Source: Boseongicola sp. SB0662_bin_57
GTDB lineage: Bacteria > Pseudomonadota > Alphaproteobacteria > Rhodobacterales > Rhodobacteraceae
Length of the DNA: 5,218 nt
NCBI GenBank assembly: GCA_009839535.1
Contig: VXPN01000479.1
Coordinates: 1 to 5,218 of the forward strand
Reading direction: 5' to 3'
Below, piece after piece: positions 1 through 5,218 of this stretch. Positions within the stretch are counted from its first letter, which is position 1. Every line of letters starts with the position of its first letter. Position numbers and translations under genes: made by a program. A model generated the notes under the pieces. It searched no databases and was not told where the DNA came from. It saw nothing but the letters and a program-made list of their open reading frames with translations.

Positions 1-41
1 CGGTTCTCGACGCGGCCAGCGAGATGAGGGAGGCTACCTGA
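1..41 (+). CDS. C-terminal end of upstream gene, probably [2Fe-2S] subunit of the molybdenum hydroxylase (partial)
   Basis: The frame beginning at base 3 reads VLDAASEMREAT and stops at TGA 39-41. Its stop shares one base with the ATG of the large subunit gene (TGATG), the usual arrangement of translationally coupled subunit genes. An amphipathic tail of the type 'AVLDAAxxMR' resembles the extreme C-terminus of CoxS/XdhA-type small subunits, which carry two [2Fe-2S] clusters and pass electrons from the molybdenum site to FAD. Only 12 residues are visible, so the family call is inference. The FAD-binding medium subunit is the main alternative. Another frame stops at TGA 25-27 but lacks the tight coupling to the next start. 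Confidence 0.6.
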   Translation, partial: VLDAASEMREAT

Positions 42-2281
42 TGGCTTTTGACGAACAGACGGACGGATTCAAGGTTGTCGGAACGCGGCCCGACCGCCCC
101 GACGGGATCGACAAGGTGACCGGACGCGCCAGGTTCGGCGCCGACGCGACCGCGCCTGGCATGCTGCATGCCGTCATCATCCGCAGCCCGCACGCCCACG
201 CGCGCATCGTCAGGATCGACACTTCGAAGGCCGAGGCTGCGGATGGCGTGAAGGCCGTTGTCACGCGCGCGGACTTTGCGGACGGCCTGACGGGCGAGGA
301 CTGGAACATCCTGGAAAACCTCATGGCGGGCGAGCGGGCGCTCTATGACGGTCACGCCGTCGCCGCAATTGCCGCCACGTCCTCGCTTGCCGCGCGCGAT
401 GCCGCGAGGCTGGTCGAGGTGGAGTACGAGGCGCTGCCCCATGTCACCGACGTGGACAAGGCGATGCAGGAGGGCGCACCGGTGATCCGCGACGGCGCTG
501 CCGACGGGTCGGTCCCCGCTGGCATGCACCCGAACGTCGTGCGTTGTCACGATTCGGGGCACGGCGATCCCGACGAAGGCTTTGCCGAGGCCGACCTGGT
601 GATCGAGGAACGGTTCACGACCGAGGCGACACATCAGGGATACATCGAGCCCCATGCCTGTCTTGGCACGCTCGGCCCTGATGGCCGGGGCGAACTGTGG
701 TGCTGCACCCAGGGCCACTGGAACGTGCAGAAGGTCTGCGCCGCGCTTCTGGACATCGAGACGTCGAAGCTGCGGGTGACCGCTTCCGAGATTGGCGGCG
801 GTTTCGGCGGCAAGACGGCAGTCTTCATTGAGCCGGTCGCGCTGGCGCTCAGTCGCAAGGCGAACAGGCCGGTAAAGCTGGTGATGCCGCGCGCGGACGT
901 GTTCCGGGCTACCGGCCCGACCGCTTCCACCTCGATGGACGTCAAGATCGGCATGAAGAAAGACGGAACCATCACCGGCGCATCCGGGGTGTTCCGCTGC
1001 CAGGGCGGCGCCTTTCCGGGGGCGCCGATGGAGTTCACCGCGATGTGCGCCTTTGCTCCGTATGCGCTGAAGCATGTCCGCCAGATCGGTTACGACGTGA
1101 TGACGAATCGCCCCAAGCAGGCGGCTTACCGTGCGCCGGGTTCGCCGATGGCGGCATTCGCGGTGGAAAGCGTCATCGACGAACTGTGCAACAGGCTCGG
1201 CCTGGATCCGATCGACGTGCGCCTCAGGAATGCCTCCCGGGAAGGCACCAAGGCGAGCTTCGGGCCTTCCTGGGACAGGATCGGGCTGGTGGAGACGCTG
1301 GAAGCCGCGAAGGAGCATCCGCATTTCACCGCGCCGCTCGCGGAAGGCGCCGGCCGCGGCATTTCCTGCGGCTTCTGGTTCAACCATGCCGGCGAAACCG
1401 CGGTGCAGCTGGCGCTGTCCGAGGACGGCACGGTGCAGCTTTCGGTCGGCACGCCGGACATCGGCGGCTCGCGTGCGTCCATGTGCATGATGGCTGCCGA
1501 GGAGCTTGGCGTTCCGTACGAGGACGTGCGCACGACCATCGCCGATACCGCGACGCTGGGCTACAACGAGATCAGTCATGGCTCGCGCGTGACCTACGCG
1601 AGCGGCCTGGCCACGATCGAGGCGGCGCGCGACACGGCCAGGAAGCTCTGCAAGCGCGCCGCCGACAAGTGGGGCATCGACGCGGAGGCGGTGGAATGGC
1701 GCGACGGCTGCGCAGTTCCTTCCGGGCCCAACGCCGGTGACTTTGACCCGATGCCGATCAAGGAGATCGCGCGCAGCATGGGCCAGACCGGCGGCCCGAT
1801 CGTCGGTCATTTCGAGGCGACACCGGAAGGCGCCGGCGTCTCCTTCGCCACCCATGTCGTCGATGCCGAGGTCGACCGGGAGACTGGCGCCACGACGGTC
1901 ACGCGCTACACGGTCGTGCAGGATGCCGGCAAGGCGATTCACCCGTCCTATGTCGAGGGGCAGTACCAAGGCGGCGCGGCGCAGGGGATCGGTTGGGCGC
2001 TGAACGAAGAATACATCTATGACGAAGACGGCCGATTGCAGAATGCGGGATTCCTGGACTACCGGATTCCCGTCGCCTCGGATCTGCCGATGATCGACAC
2101 CGTGATCGTCGAGGTTCCGAATCCGGGCCACCCCTACGGCGTGCGCGGCGTCGGCGAAACCTCGATCTGCCCGCCGCTCGCGGCCATCGCCAACGCGGTC
2201 TCCAACGCCGCTGGCGTTCGCATGCAGGACCTTCCGATGCGCCCGTCGCGAATTCTCGAGGCGTTGAAGGCCCGCTCGTGA
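41..2281 (+). CDS. Xanthine dehydrogenase/aldehyde oxidase family molybdopterin-binding (large) subunit
   Basis: This 746-residue protein is the catalytic subunit of a molybdenum hydroxylase, an enzyme class that inserts water-derived oxygen into aldehydes or N-heterocycles in the cytoplasm. The N-terminal a/b hammerhead domain spans about residues 20-135 (TGRARFGAD, RSPHAHARI). Cofactor-binding motifs follow in order: QGYIEPHA at 199-206, IGGGFGGK at 251-258, AYRAPG at 362-367, GTPDIGGSRAS at 470-480, GSRVTYASG at 514-522 and GVRGVGE at 700-706. Glu706 is the expected catalytic base. The loop AYRAPG differs from the AYRCSFR of form I CO dehydrogenase, so CO oxidation is unlikely. The usual Gly-Gln-Gly after 'DIG' is replaced by Gly-Gly-Ser. 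Length matches stand-alone large subunits of three-subunit enzymes. The ATG is supported by GGGAGG at 28-33, seven bases upstream, and by overlap with the preceding stop. The family is certain; the substrate is unknown. Confidence 0.96.
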   Translation: MAFDEQTDGFKVVGTRPDRPDGIDKVTGRARFGADATAPGMLHAVIIRSPHAHARIVRIDTSKAEAADGVKAVVTRADFADGLTGEDWNILENLMAGERALYDGHAVAAIAATSSLAARDAARLVEVEYEALPHVTDVDKAMQEGAPVIRDGAADGSVPAGMHPNVVRCHDSGHGDPDEGFAEADLVIEERFTTEATHQGYIEPHACLGTLGPDGRGELWCCTQGHWNVQKVCAALLDIETSKLRVTASEIGGGFGGKTAVFIEPVALALSRKANRPVKLVMPRADVFRATGPTASTSMDVKIGMKKDGTITGASGVFRCQGGAFPGAPMEFTAMCAFAPYALKHVRQIGYDVMTNRPKQAAYRAPGSPMAAFAVESVIDELCNRLGLDPIDVRLRNASREGTKASFGPSWDRIGLVETLEAAKEHPHFTAPLAEGAGRGISCGFWFNHAGETAVQLALSEDGTVQLSVGTPDIGGSRASMCMMAAEELGVPYEDVRTTIADTATLGYNEISHGSRVTYASGLATIEAARDTARKLCKRAADKWGIDAEAVEWRDGCAVPSGPNAGDFDPMPIKEIARSMGQTGGPIVGHFEATPEGAGVSFATHVVDAEVDRETGATTVTRYTVVQDAGKAIHPSYVEGQYQGGAAQGIGWALNEEYIYDEDGRLQNAGFLDYRIPVASDLPMIDTVIVEVPNPGHPYGVRGVGETSICPPLAAIANAVSNAAGVRMQDLPMRPSRILEALKARS

Positions 2282-2332
2282 CTTGCCGCCCTCGCGCCTG
2301 CGCCGGACAGGAGGGGGCGAGAGAGAGCAGGT

Positions 2333-2349
2333 TGCCAGCGCGCATGGCA
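2333..2349 (+). repeat. Inverted repeat TGCCA-N7-TGGCA in the gap after the large subunit gene
   Basis: TGCCA at 2333-2337 and TGGCA at 2345-2349 are perfect inverse complements around a seven-base centre (GCGCGCA). They lie in the 159-base gap between the hydroxylase gene and the MoaD-like gene. This could be the stem of a small RNA hairpin or half-sites for a dimeric regulator. Five-base arms are short enough to occur by chance in GC-rich DNA, so no function is claimed. Confidence 0.25.
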
Positions 2350-2356
2350 GCGTGTC

Positions 2357-2388
2357 GCCCGGGCCAGGGACATTCCCGCCGGGCCTTT
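2357..2388 (+). terminator. Possible weak terminator or mRNA stem-loop between hydroxylase and MoaD-like genes
   Basis: GCCCGG (2357-2362) can pair with CCGGGC (2379-2384). An inner stem, GGGA (2367-2370) with TCCC (2374-2377), closes a three-base loop, with an asymmetric internal loop between the two stems. The structure is followed by CTTT, a much weaker T tract than a classical intrinsic terminator. It could reduce read-through or protect the 3' end of the hydroxylase message. With no clear promoter seen in the gap, the MoaD-like gene may depend on read-through past this point. Confidence 0.28.
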
Positions 2389-2426
2389 GCCGTCAGGTCG
2401 AGCCCAGGCGGGGCAGGATGATTCGC

Positions 2427-2433
2427 AAGGGGG
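2427..2433 (+). promoter_or_regulatory. Ribosome binding site that fixes the GTG start of the MoaD-like gene
   Basis: AAGGGGG lies seven bases before GTG 2441, an ideal Shine-Dalgarno distance. The same frame is open further upstream to a TTG at 2387. That region has no comparable site and would add an 18-residue, polar and low-complexity extension ahead of the first beta strand, so the GTG is preferred. Confidence 0.75.
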
Positions 2434-2440
2434 CAGATTC

Positions 2441-2701
2441 GTGAGCTGTCGTCCGCTCGTCACGGTTCACCTCTGGTCCGGGCTTCGCAGCCTTGCCGAT
2501 GGCCGGGAAGCCGTCGAGGTCCGGGCCGCAACCGTCGGGCAGATGCTCGATGCGCTGGTTGCCGAGATTCCAGCCCTCGCAGAACCCATCGACGCCGGCG
2601 TGTCCGTCTCGATCGACGGCAAGATATATGCCCAAGGCCTGACCCAGCCGGTCGCCGAAGACAACGAGATCTACCTCCTCCAGCGCATCAAGGGAGGGTG
2701 A
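2441..2701 (+). CDS. MoaD/ThiS family beta-grasp protein (small sulfur-carrier type)
   Basis: From the GTG start the protein has 86 residues, close to typical MoaD (about 80-90). It begins with a beta strand (VTVHLWSGLR), then has VEVRAATVGQMLDALVAEIP, where a strand leads into the helix, and VSVSIDGKIY, and it ends in EIYLLQRIKGG. The C-terminal Gly-Gly is the hallmark of this family: it is adenylated by a MoeB/ThiF-like enzyme and then carries sulfur as a thiocarboxylate. In MoaD that sulfur goes to molybdopterin, the cofactor needed by the enzyme encoded upstream. No MoaE or MoeB partner is visible here. The gene lies 159 bases after the hydroxylase gene on the same strand and may be cotranscribed. 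It could be a dedicated paralogue rather than the housekeeping MoaD, or a sulfur carrier for another pathway; the sequence does not decide. Confidence 0.88.
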   Translation: MSCRPLVTVHLWSGLRSLADGREAVEVRAATVGQMLDALVAEIPALAEPIDAGVSVSIDGKIYAQGLTQPVAEDNEIYLLQRIKGG

Positions 2702-2824
2702 GGCGCCCCTGCCGCACCAACGGATGCCGGTTCCCGATGCCGCCAAAGGGACGCGGAACGAGACTTCCAAGGTCGCCCCCGTGCGGCTGGCCATGCACGA
2801 TTCCGCTTCGCTGGACATTTGAAC

Positions 2825-2853
2825 TTGACAGGCCCGGATCCCGCCGCCAAAAT
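2825..2853 (+). promoter_or_regulatory. Likely sigma-70-type promoter for the regulator gene
   Basis: A perfect TTGACA (2825-2830) is followed after exactly 17 bases by CAAAAT (2848-2853), which matches four of six positions of the -10 consensus. The -10 lies in a sharp AT-rich patch (AAAATTTT at 2849-2856) inside otherwise GC-rich sequence. Transcription would be expected to start about seven bases later, at 2860-2861, which is the A of the ATG of the regulator gene. The -35 match is strong and the -10 is only fair. Confidence 0.6.
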
Positions 2854-2869
2854 TTTACCTATGCTAAAA
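2853..2869 (+). promoter_or_regulatory. Candidate operator: imperfect palindrome over the promoter and start codon
   Basis: TTTTACCTATGCTAAAA is a 17-base imperfect palindrome. The outer arms TTTTA and TAAAA match perfectly, and one inner pair (C2859 with G2863) also matches, giving six of eight pairs. It covers the last base of the -10 element, the predicted transcription start and the ATG, so a bound dimer would block initiation. XRE-type regulators commonly repress their own promoters from such sites. Assignment to the adjacent regulator is inference. Confidence 0.4.
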
Positions 2870-3520
2870 AAGCAGCCGCAAGTTCTGCCGGAGGATACGG
2901 CTCTCGATCTCGGAGAACAGCTCAGGCGTTGCCGCAAGGAAGCGCAGCTCACGATGCAGTACGTTGCCGACAAGGCCGGCCTTTCGGTCGGGTTCATCTC
3001 GCAGGTCGAACGTGGCTTGACGGCGCCCTCGCTGTCCTCGCTGCGTTCCATCGCGCGGGTTCTGCAGCGCCCGATCTCGGAGTTCCTGGAACAGCCTGGA
3101 AGCAGCACCGGGGCGACTCGAAGAGGCAGTCGCGTCAGCTACCGTGTTGCGGACGGGTCGATCTCCTACGAGAGGCTGTCGGCGAATTTCCCGGGCAGCA
3201 CGCTGCGTTCGGTCATCATTCACGAGCCGCCCGGACACCGGAGCGAGCCGATCAGCCACGAGGGCGAAGAGCTCTTCTACATGCTGCGGGGCGAGATCAC
3301 CGTCGAGATCGAAGGGGAGCGCAAGATCCTGCGGCAAGGGGACTCGATGCACTTCGATTCCCGCAAGACGCATGCCACCTGGAATCACACCGACCAGACG
3401 GTCTCGATCCTCTGGAGCGGCACCATGGATGTCTTTGGCGAAGACACCCACGAACCCGTCCAATTGAACGACAGGCAAGGCACGAGCGCCCATTCTGACA
3501 AAAAGGGAGACAAAAAGTGA
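2861..3520 (+). CDS. XRE-family helix-turn-helix transcriptional regulator with C-terminal cupin domain
   Basis: From ATG 2861 the protein has 219 residues. Residues about 17-76 form an XRE/Cro-type DNA-binding domain (LGEQLRRCRKEAQLT, VADKAGLSVGFISQVERG, SLRSIARVLQRPISEFL). A linker at about 77-92 leads to a beta-rich region and a cupin fold at about 115-185, with motif 1 HEGEELFYMLRG (133-144) and motif 2 GDSMHF...H171..WN (160-175). His133, Glu137 and His171 are candidate metal or ligand contacts. Such regulators typically sense a small molecule through the cupin and control neighbouring transport and catabolic genes. An in-frame TTG at 2819 would add 14 residues, but it has no ribosome binding site and lies upstream of the predicted transcription start. 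The ATG also lacks a Shine-Dalgarno sequence, fitting a leaderless mRNA. The gene overlaps the next one by four bases. Confidence 0.94.
   Translation: MLKKQPQVLPEDTALDLGEQLRRCRKEAQLTMQYVADKAGLSVGFISQVERGLTAPSLSSLRSIARVLQRPISEFLEQPGSSTGATRRGSRVSYRVADGSISYERLSANFPGSTLRSVIIHEPPGHRSEPISHEGEELFYMLRGEITVEIEGERKILRQGDSMHFDSRKTHATWNHTDQTVSILWSGTMDVFGEDTHEPVQLNDRQGTSAHSDKKGDKK
3504..3510 (+). promoter_or_regulatory. Ribosome binding site for the substrate-binding protein, inside the regulator gene
   Basis: AGGGAGA lies six bases before GTG 3517 and is embedded in the codons for the lysine-rich tail of the regulator (DKKGDKK). The site supports the GTG start and translational coupling of the two genes. 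Confidence 0.75.
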
Positions 3521-5106
3521 CACTGTGGAAGACAACTCTGGCTGCCGGACTGGTGGCAGCAGCGGCGCTGGCCGCCCCTGCCATTGCAGGCGGCACGCTG
3601 CGGCTCGACGAGGTTGCGGTCGGCGAACTCGATCCGGCCAAGGCGTCGGACTATGCCGACAGCATCCTCATGTTCAATGTCTACGACACGCTGGTGCTGC
3701 CTGTGCAGGGAGGCCCTGGCCATGCGCCGCATCTGGCCGAGAGCTGGGAAAGCGACGGCAACGCGTTCACCTTCACGCTGAGAAGCGACGTGAACTTCCA
3801 GAGCGGCAACCCGTTGACCGCCGAGGACGTCGTCTTCTCGGTCGAACGGATGAAGGCGCTGGGCGCCGGACTCTCCTACCTGCTTGGCGTGGTCGAAAGC
3901 GCCGAGGCGATCGATTCCTCGACCGTCCGCTTCAACCTTTCCTCGTCCTATGCGCCGTTTGTCGCATCGCTGGTGCGACTGCCCGTCGTCGACAAGAAGC
4001 TGGTGATGGAAAACCTCGGCGAGGGCGACGGCGAGATGGGGGACTGGGGACAGGCCTTCCTTTCGGCCAACGGCGCCGGCACCGGAGCCTATCGGGTCGT
4101 CTCGCACAACCCGCAGGAAGAGACCGTCATGGAGAAGAACGCCGACTACTTCCTCGACATTGCCGAAGCGGCGCCTGACACGGTGCGCCTGCGCTACGGG
4201 CTGGAGGCGTCGACCGTGCGGACTCTCATTGCGCAAGGCGAGCACGACATCTCGTCCCAGTGGTTGCCGCCCGAAGTGATGGGCGCACTGGCCAGGGAGG
4301 GCGCGCAGCTCCTTACCGAAAGCGGGACCGGGGCGTTCTACCTGAAAATGAACACCACCAAGCCCCCGCTGGACGACGTGAACTGTCGCCGGGCACTGAG
4401 CGCCGCATTCGACTATCAGACCGCGATCCGCATGATCGCGATCACCGAGGACGTCTCGGCCGGCAGCCCGTCCACAGGCGCGATTCCGGTCGGCATGTTC
4501 GGGGCCAACGATCGCTCGATGGTTCAGGCACAGGATCTCGACAAGGCGCGTGAGCATCTCGCGGCCTGCAGCCATGATCCGGCCGGGATGGACATCGAGG
4601 TCAGCTGGATTGCCGAAGTGCCGCTGGAGGAGCGGTTCGCGCTGCTCTTCCAGTCGAACCTGGAGGCCATCGGCGTGAATTCGCACATCCGCAAGCTCCC
4701 ATGGGCCCTGTTTGCCGAGCAGGTCAGCAAGCCCGAGAACACGCCGCATATCAGCCAGCTCTTCGTGAACGCGGTGACGGGCGACCCGGACACCCTGCTT
4801 TACGGCATGTATCATTCTTCGACCCCGGGAACCTGGCAGTCGCCGGAGTACCTCAACGATGCAATGGTGGACGAATACCTGGAAGCCGGCCGCAACGCGC
4901 CGACACCCGATGCACGCCAGGAAGCCTATTCGATGCTGAATGCGCGCCTGATGGAGATCGCGCCGACGATCTACAGCTACGACCGGCAATCGGTCTTTGC
5001 CGCCAGCAACCGGGTGAAGGCGCCCGCACTCTCGGATCCGGCCCGCGCATTCGGACTCGACGGCATGGGCTTCAGCTTCCGCCTGATGGAAGTGGCCGAC
5101 GACTGA
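3517..5106 (+). CDS. ABC transporter substrate-binding protein, family 5 (DppA/OppA-like), periplasmic
   Basis: The 529-residue product is an extracytoplasmic solute-binding protein that hands ligand to an inner-membrane ABC permease. Residues 1-24 are a Sec signal peptide: Lys5, a hydrophobic alanine/leucine core, and AIA at 22-24 before Gly25. There is no lipobox cysteine, so the mature protein should be soluble in the periplasm. Family 5 signatures are clear: PHLAESWES at 71-79, FTFTLRSDVNFQSG at 84-97, LTAEDVVFSVER at 100-111, GTGAYR at 188-193 and the CRRALSAAFD block from Cys290. Mature length is normal for this family, whose members bind peptides, nickel, opines, sugars or other small molecules, so the ligand cannot be assigned. 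The mature chain has only two cysteines, 290 and 351. GTG 3517 overlaps the regulator stop (GTGA), so the two genes are probably one transcription unit. No permease or ATPase gene lies within the window; they may follow downstream. Confidence 0.95.
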   Translation: MTLWKTTLAAGLVAAAALAAPAIAGGTLRLDEVAVGELDPAKASDYADSILMFNVYDTLVLPVQGGPGHAPHLAESWESDGNAFTFTLRSDVNFQSGNPLTAEDVVFSVERMKALGAGLSYLLGVVESAEAIDSSTVRFNLSSSYAPFVASLVRLPVVDKKLVMENLGEGDGEMGDWGQAFLSANGAGTGAYRVVSHNPQEETVMEKNADYFLDIAEAAPDTVRLRYGLEASTVRTLIAQGEHDISSQWLPPEVMGALAREGAQLLTESGTGAFYLKMNTTKPPLDDVNCRRALSAAFDYQTAIRMIAITEDVSAGSPSTGAIPVGMFGANDRSMVQAQDLDKAREHLAACSHDPAGMDIEVSWIAEVPLEERFALLFQSNLEAIGVNSHIRKLPWALFAEQVSKPENTPHISQLFVNAVTGDPDTLLYGMYHSSTPGTWQSPEYLNDAMVDEYLEAGRNAPTPDARQEAYSMLNARLMEIAPTIYSYDRQSVFAASNRVKAPALSDPARAFGLDGMGFSFRLMEVADD

Positions 5107-5114
5107 GTCTCCCG

Positions 5115-5130
5115 CCAGGCCCCCAGGCCC
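5115..5130 (+). repeat. Short tandem repeat (2 x 8 bases) after the binding-protein gene
   Basis: CCAGGCCC occurs twice back to back, nine bases after the stop codon, in a C-rich stretch. It is non-coding and too short to assign a role. The C-rich, unstructured character could suit Rho-dependent termination, but that is speculation. Confidence 0.4.
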
Positions 5131-5159
5131 AACCCGGCCCCGCGGCGCCCCATAAGCGA

Positions 5160-5178
5160 ACCCGCCCAGTGGGCCGGT
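5160..5178 (+). other. Hairpin in the non-coding region downstream of the binding-protein gene
   Basis: ACCCGCCC (5160-5167) and GGGCCGGT (5171-5178) pair over eight positions with a single C-C mismatch around an AGT loop. It is followed by GAGATATAAAAAAATACC, an A-rich rather than T-rich tract, so it is not a classical intrinsic terminator on this strand. It may stabilise the 3' end of an upstream message or sit in the leader of the next gene. The window ends in AGGGAA, which could be the ribosome binding site of a gene starting just outside. Confidence 0.35.
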
Positions 5179-5218
5179 GAGATATAAAAAAATACCAGAC
5201 CCACAGAACGATAGGGAA

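Noticed and set aside
1045..1740. Open frame of 231 codons inside the hydroxylase gene
   Set aside because: It is an arginine- and glycine-rich out-of-frame reading of a gene whose true frame carries the cofactor motifs.
41..2281. Identification of the large subunit as CO dehydrogenase CoxL
   Set aside because: The loop at 362-367 is AYRAPG, not the AYRCSFR of form I CoxL, and no CO dehydrogenase accessory genes are visible.
2345..2359. Sigma-54-like promoter (TGGCA ... GCC) before the MoaD-like gene
   Set aside because: The GG and GC dinucleotides are nine bases apart rather than the required ten, and the -12 half lacks TTGC.
2723..2742. Direct repeat GATGCCG ... GATGCCG in the gap before the regulator
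   Set aside because: Two seven-base copies 13 bases apart are easily explained by chance in GC-rich DNA, and they are about 80 bases upstream of the promoter with no further copies.
2819..2860. Longer regulator start at TTG 2819
   Set aside because: There is no ribosome binding site before it, and the likely -35 element at 2825-2830 lies downstream of it, so the TTG would not be in the transcript from that promoter.
2698..3498. Open frame of 266 codons on the + strand overlapping the regulator gene
   Set aside because: Its translation is arginine-, proline- and cysteine-rich with no domain, and it overlaps the regulator whose HTH and cupin motifs are unmistakable in another frame.
3385..4989. 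Antisense open frame of 534 codons opposite the binding-protein gene
   Set aside because: It mirrors a gene with a clear signal peptide and family motifs. The translation is rich in Arg, His, Gly and Val with no recognisable domain, as expected of an antisense frame in GC-rich DNA.

Overview
The window is a GC-rich stretch of bacterial DNA with every recognisable gene on the + strand. It is tightly packed at both ends, with two gaps of about 160 bases in the middle. Gene content, GC-biased codon use and the protein families (XDH/CoxL-type molybdenum hydroxylase, MoaD-like protein, XRE-cupin regulator, DppA-type binding protein) suggest an alphaproteobacterium, such as Rhodobacterales or Rhizobiales. 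This assignment is inference; no marker gene is present.

Layout: (1) Bases 1-41 hold the last codons of an upstream gene, probably the small [2Fe-2S] subunit of the same hydroxylase. Its stop overlaps the next start (TGATG). (2) 41-2281 encodes the 746-residue molybdopterin-binding large subunit of a xanthine dehydrogenase/aldehyde oxidase family enzyme. (3) 2282-2440 is non-coding, with inverted repeats that may form mRNA structure. (4) 2441-2701 encodes an 86-residue MoaD/ThiS-type beta-grasp protein ending in Gly-Gly, best started at a GTG behind a strong ribosome binding site. (5) 2702-2860 is non-coding and ends in a likely sigma-70-type promoter and a candidate operator. (6) 2861-3520 encodes an XRE-type helix-turn-helix regulator with a C-terminal cupin domain, probably from a leaderless mRNA. 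(7) 3517-5106 encodes a secreted family 5 (peptide/nickel/opine class) ABC transporter substrate-binding protein, overlapping the regulator gene by 4 bases. (8) 5107-5218 is non-coding, with a short tandem repeat, a hairpin and an A-rich stretch. The rest of a transporter operon may follow outside the window.

Taken together this looks like a catabolic locus. A binding protein would capture a small molecule in the periplasm, a molybdenum hydroxylase would oxidise it or a derivative in the cytoplasm, a MoaD-like protein may serve cofactor sulfuration, and a cupin-bearing regulator may sense the ligand and control the transporter. The substrate cannot be read from the sequence. I see no phage, CRISPR, insertion sequence or RNA gene. 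The most noteworthy points are the atypical cofactor-binding loop in the large subunit, the MoaD-like gene beside it, and the apparently leaderless, possibly autoregulated regulator promoter.
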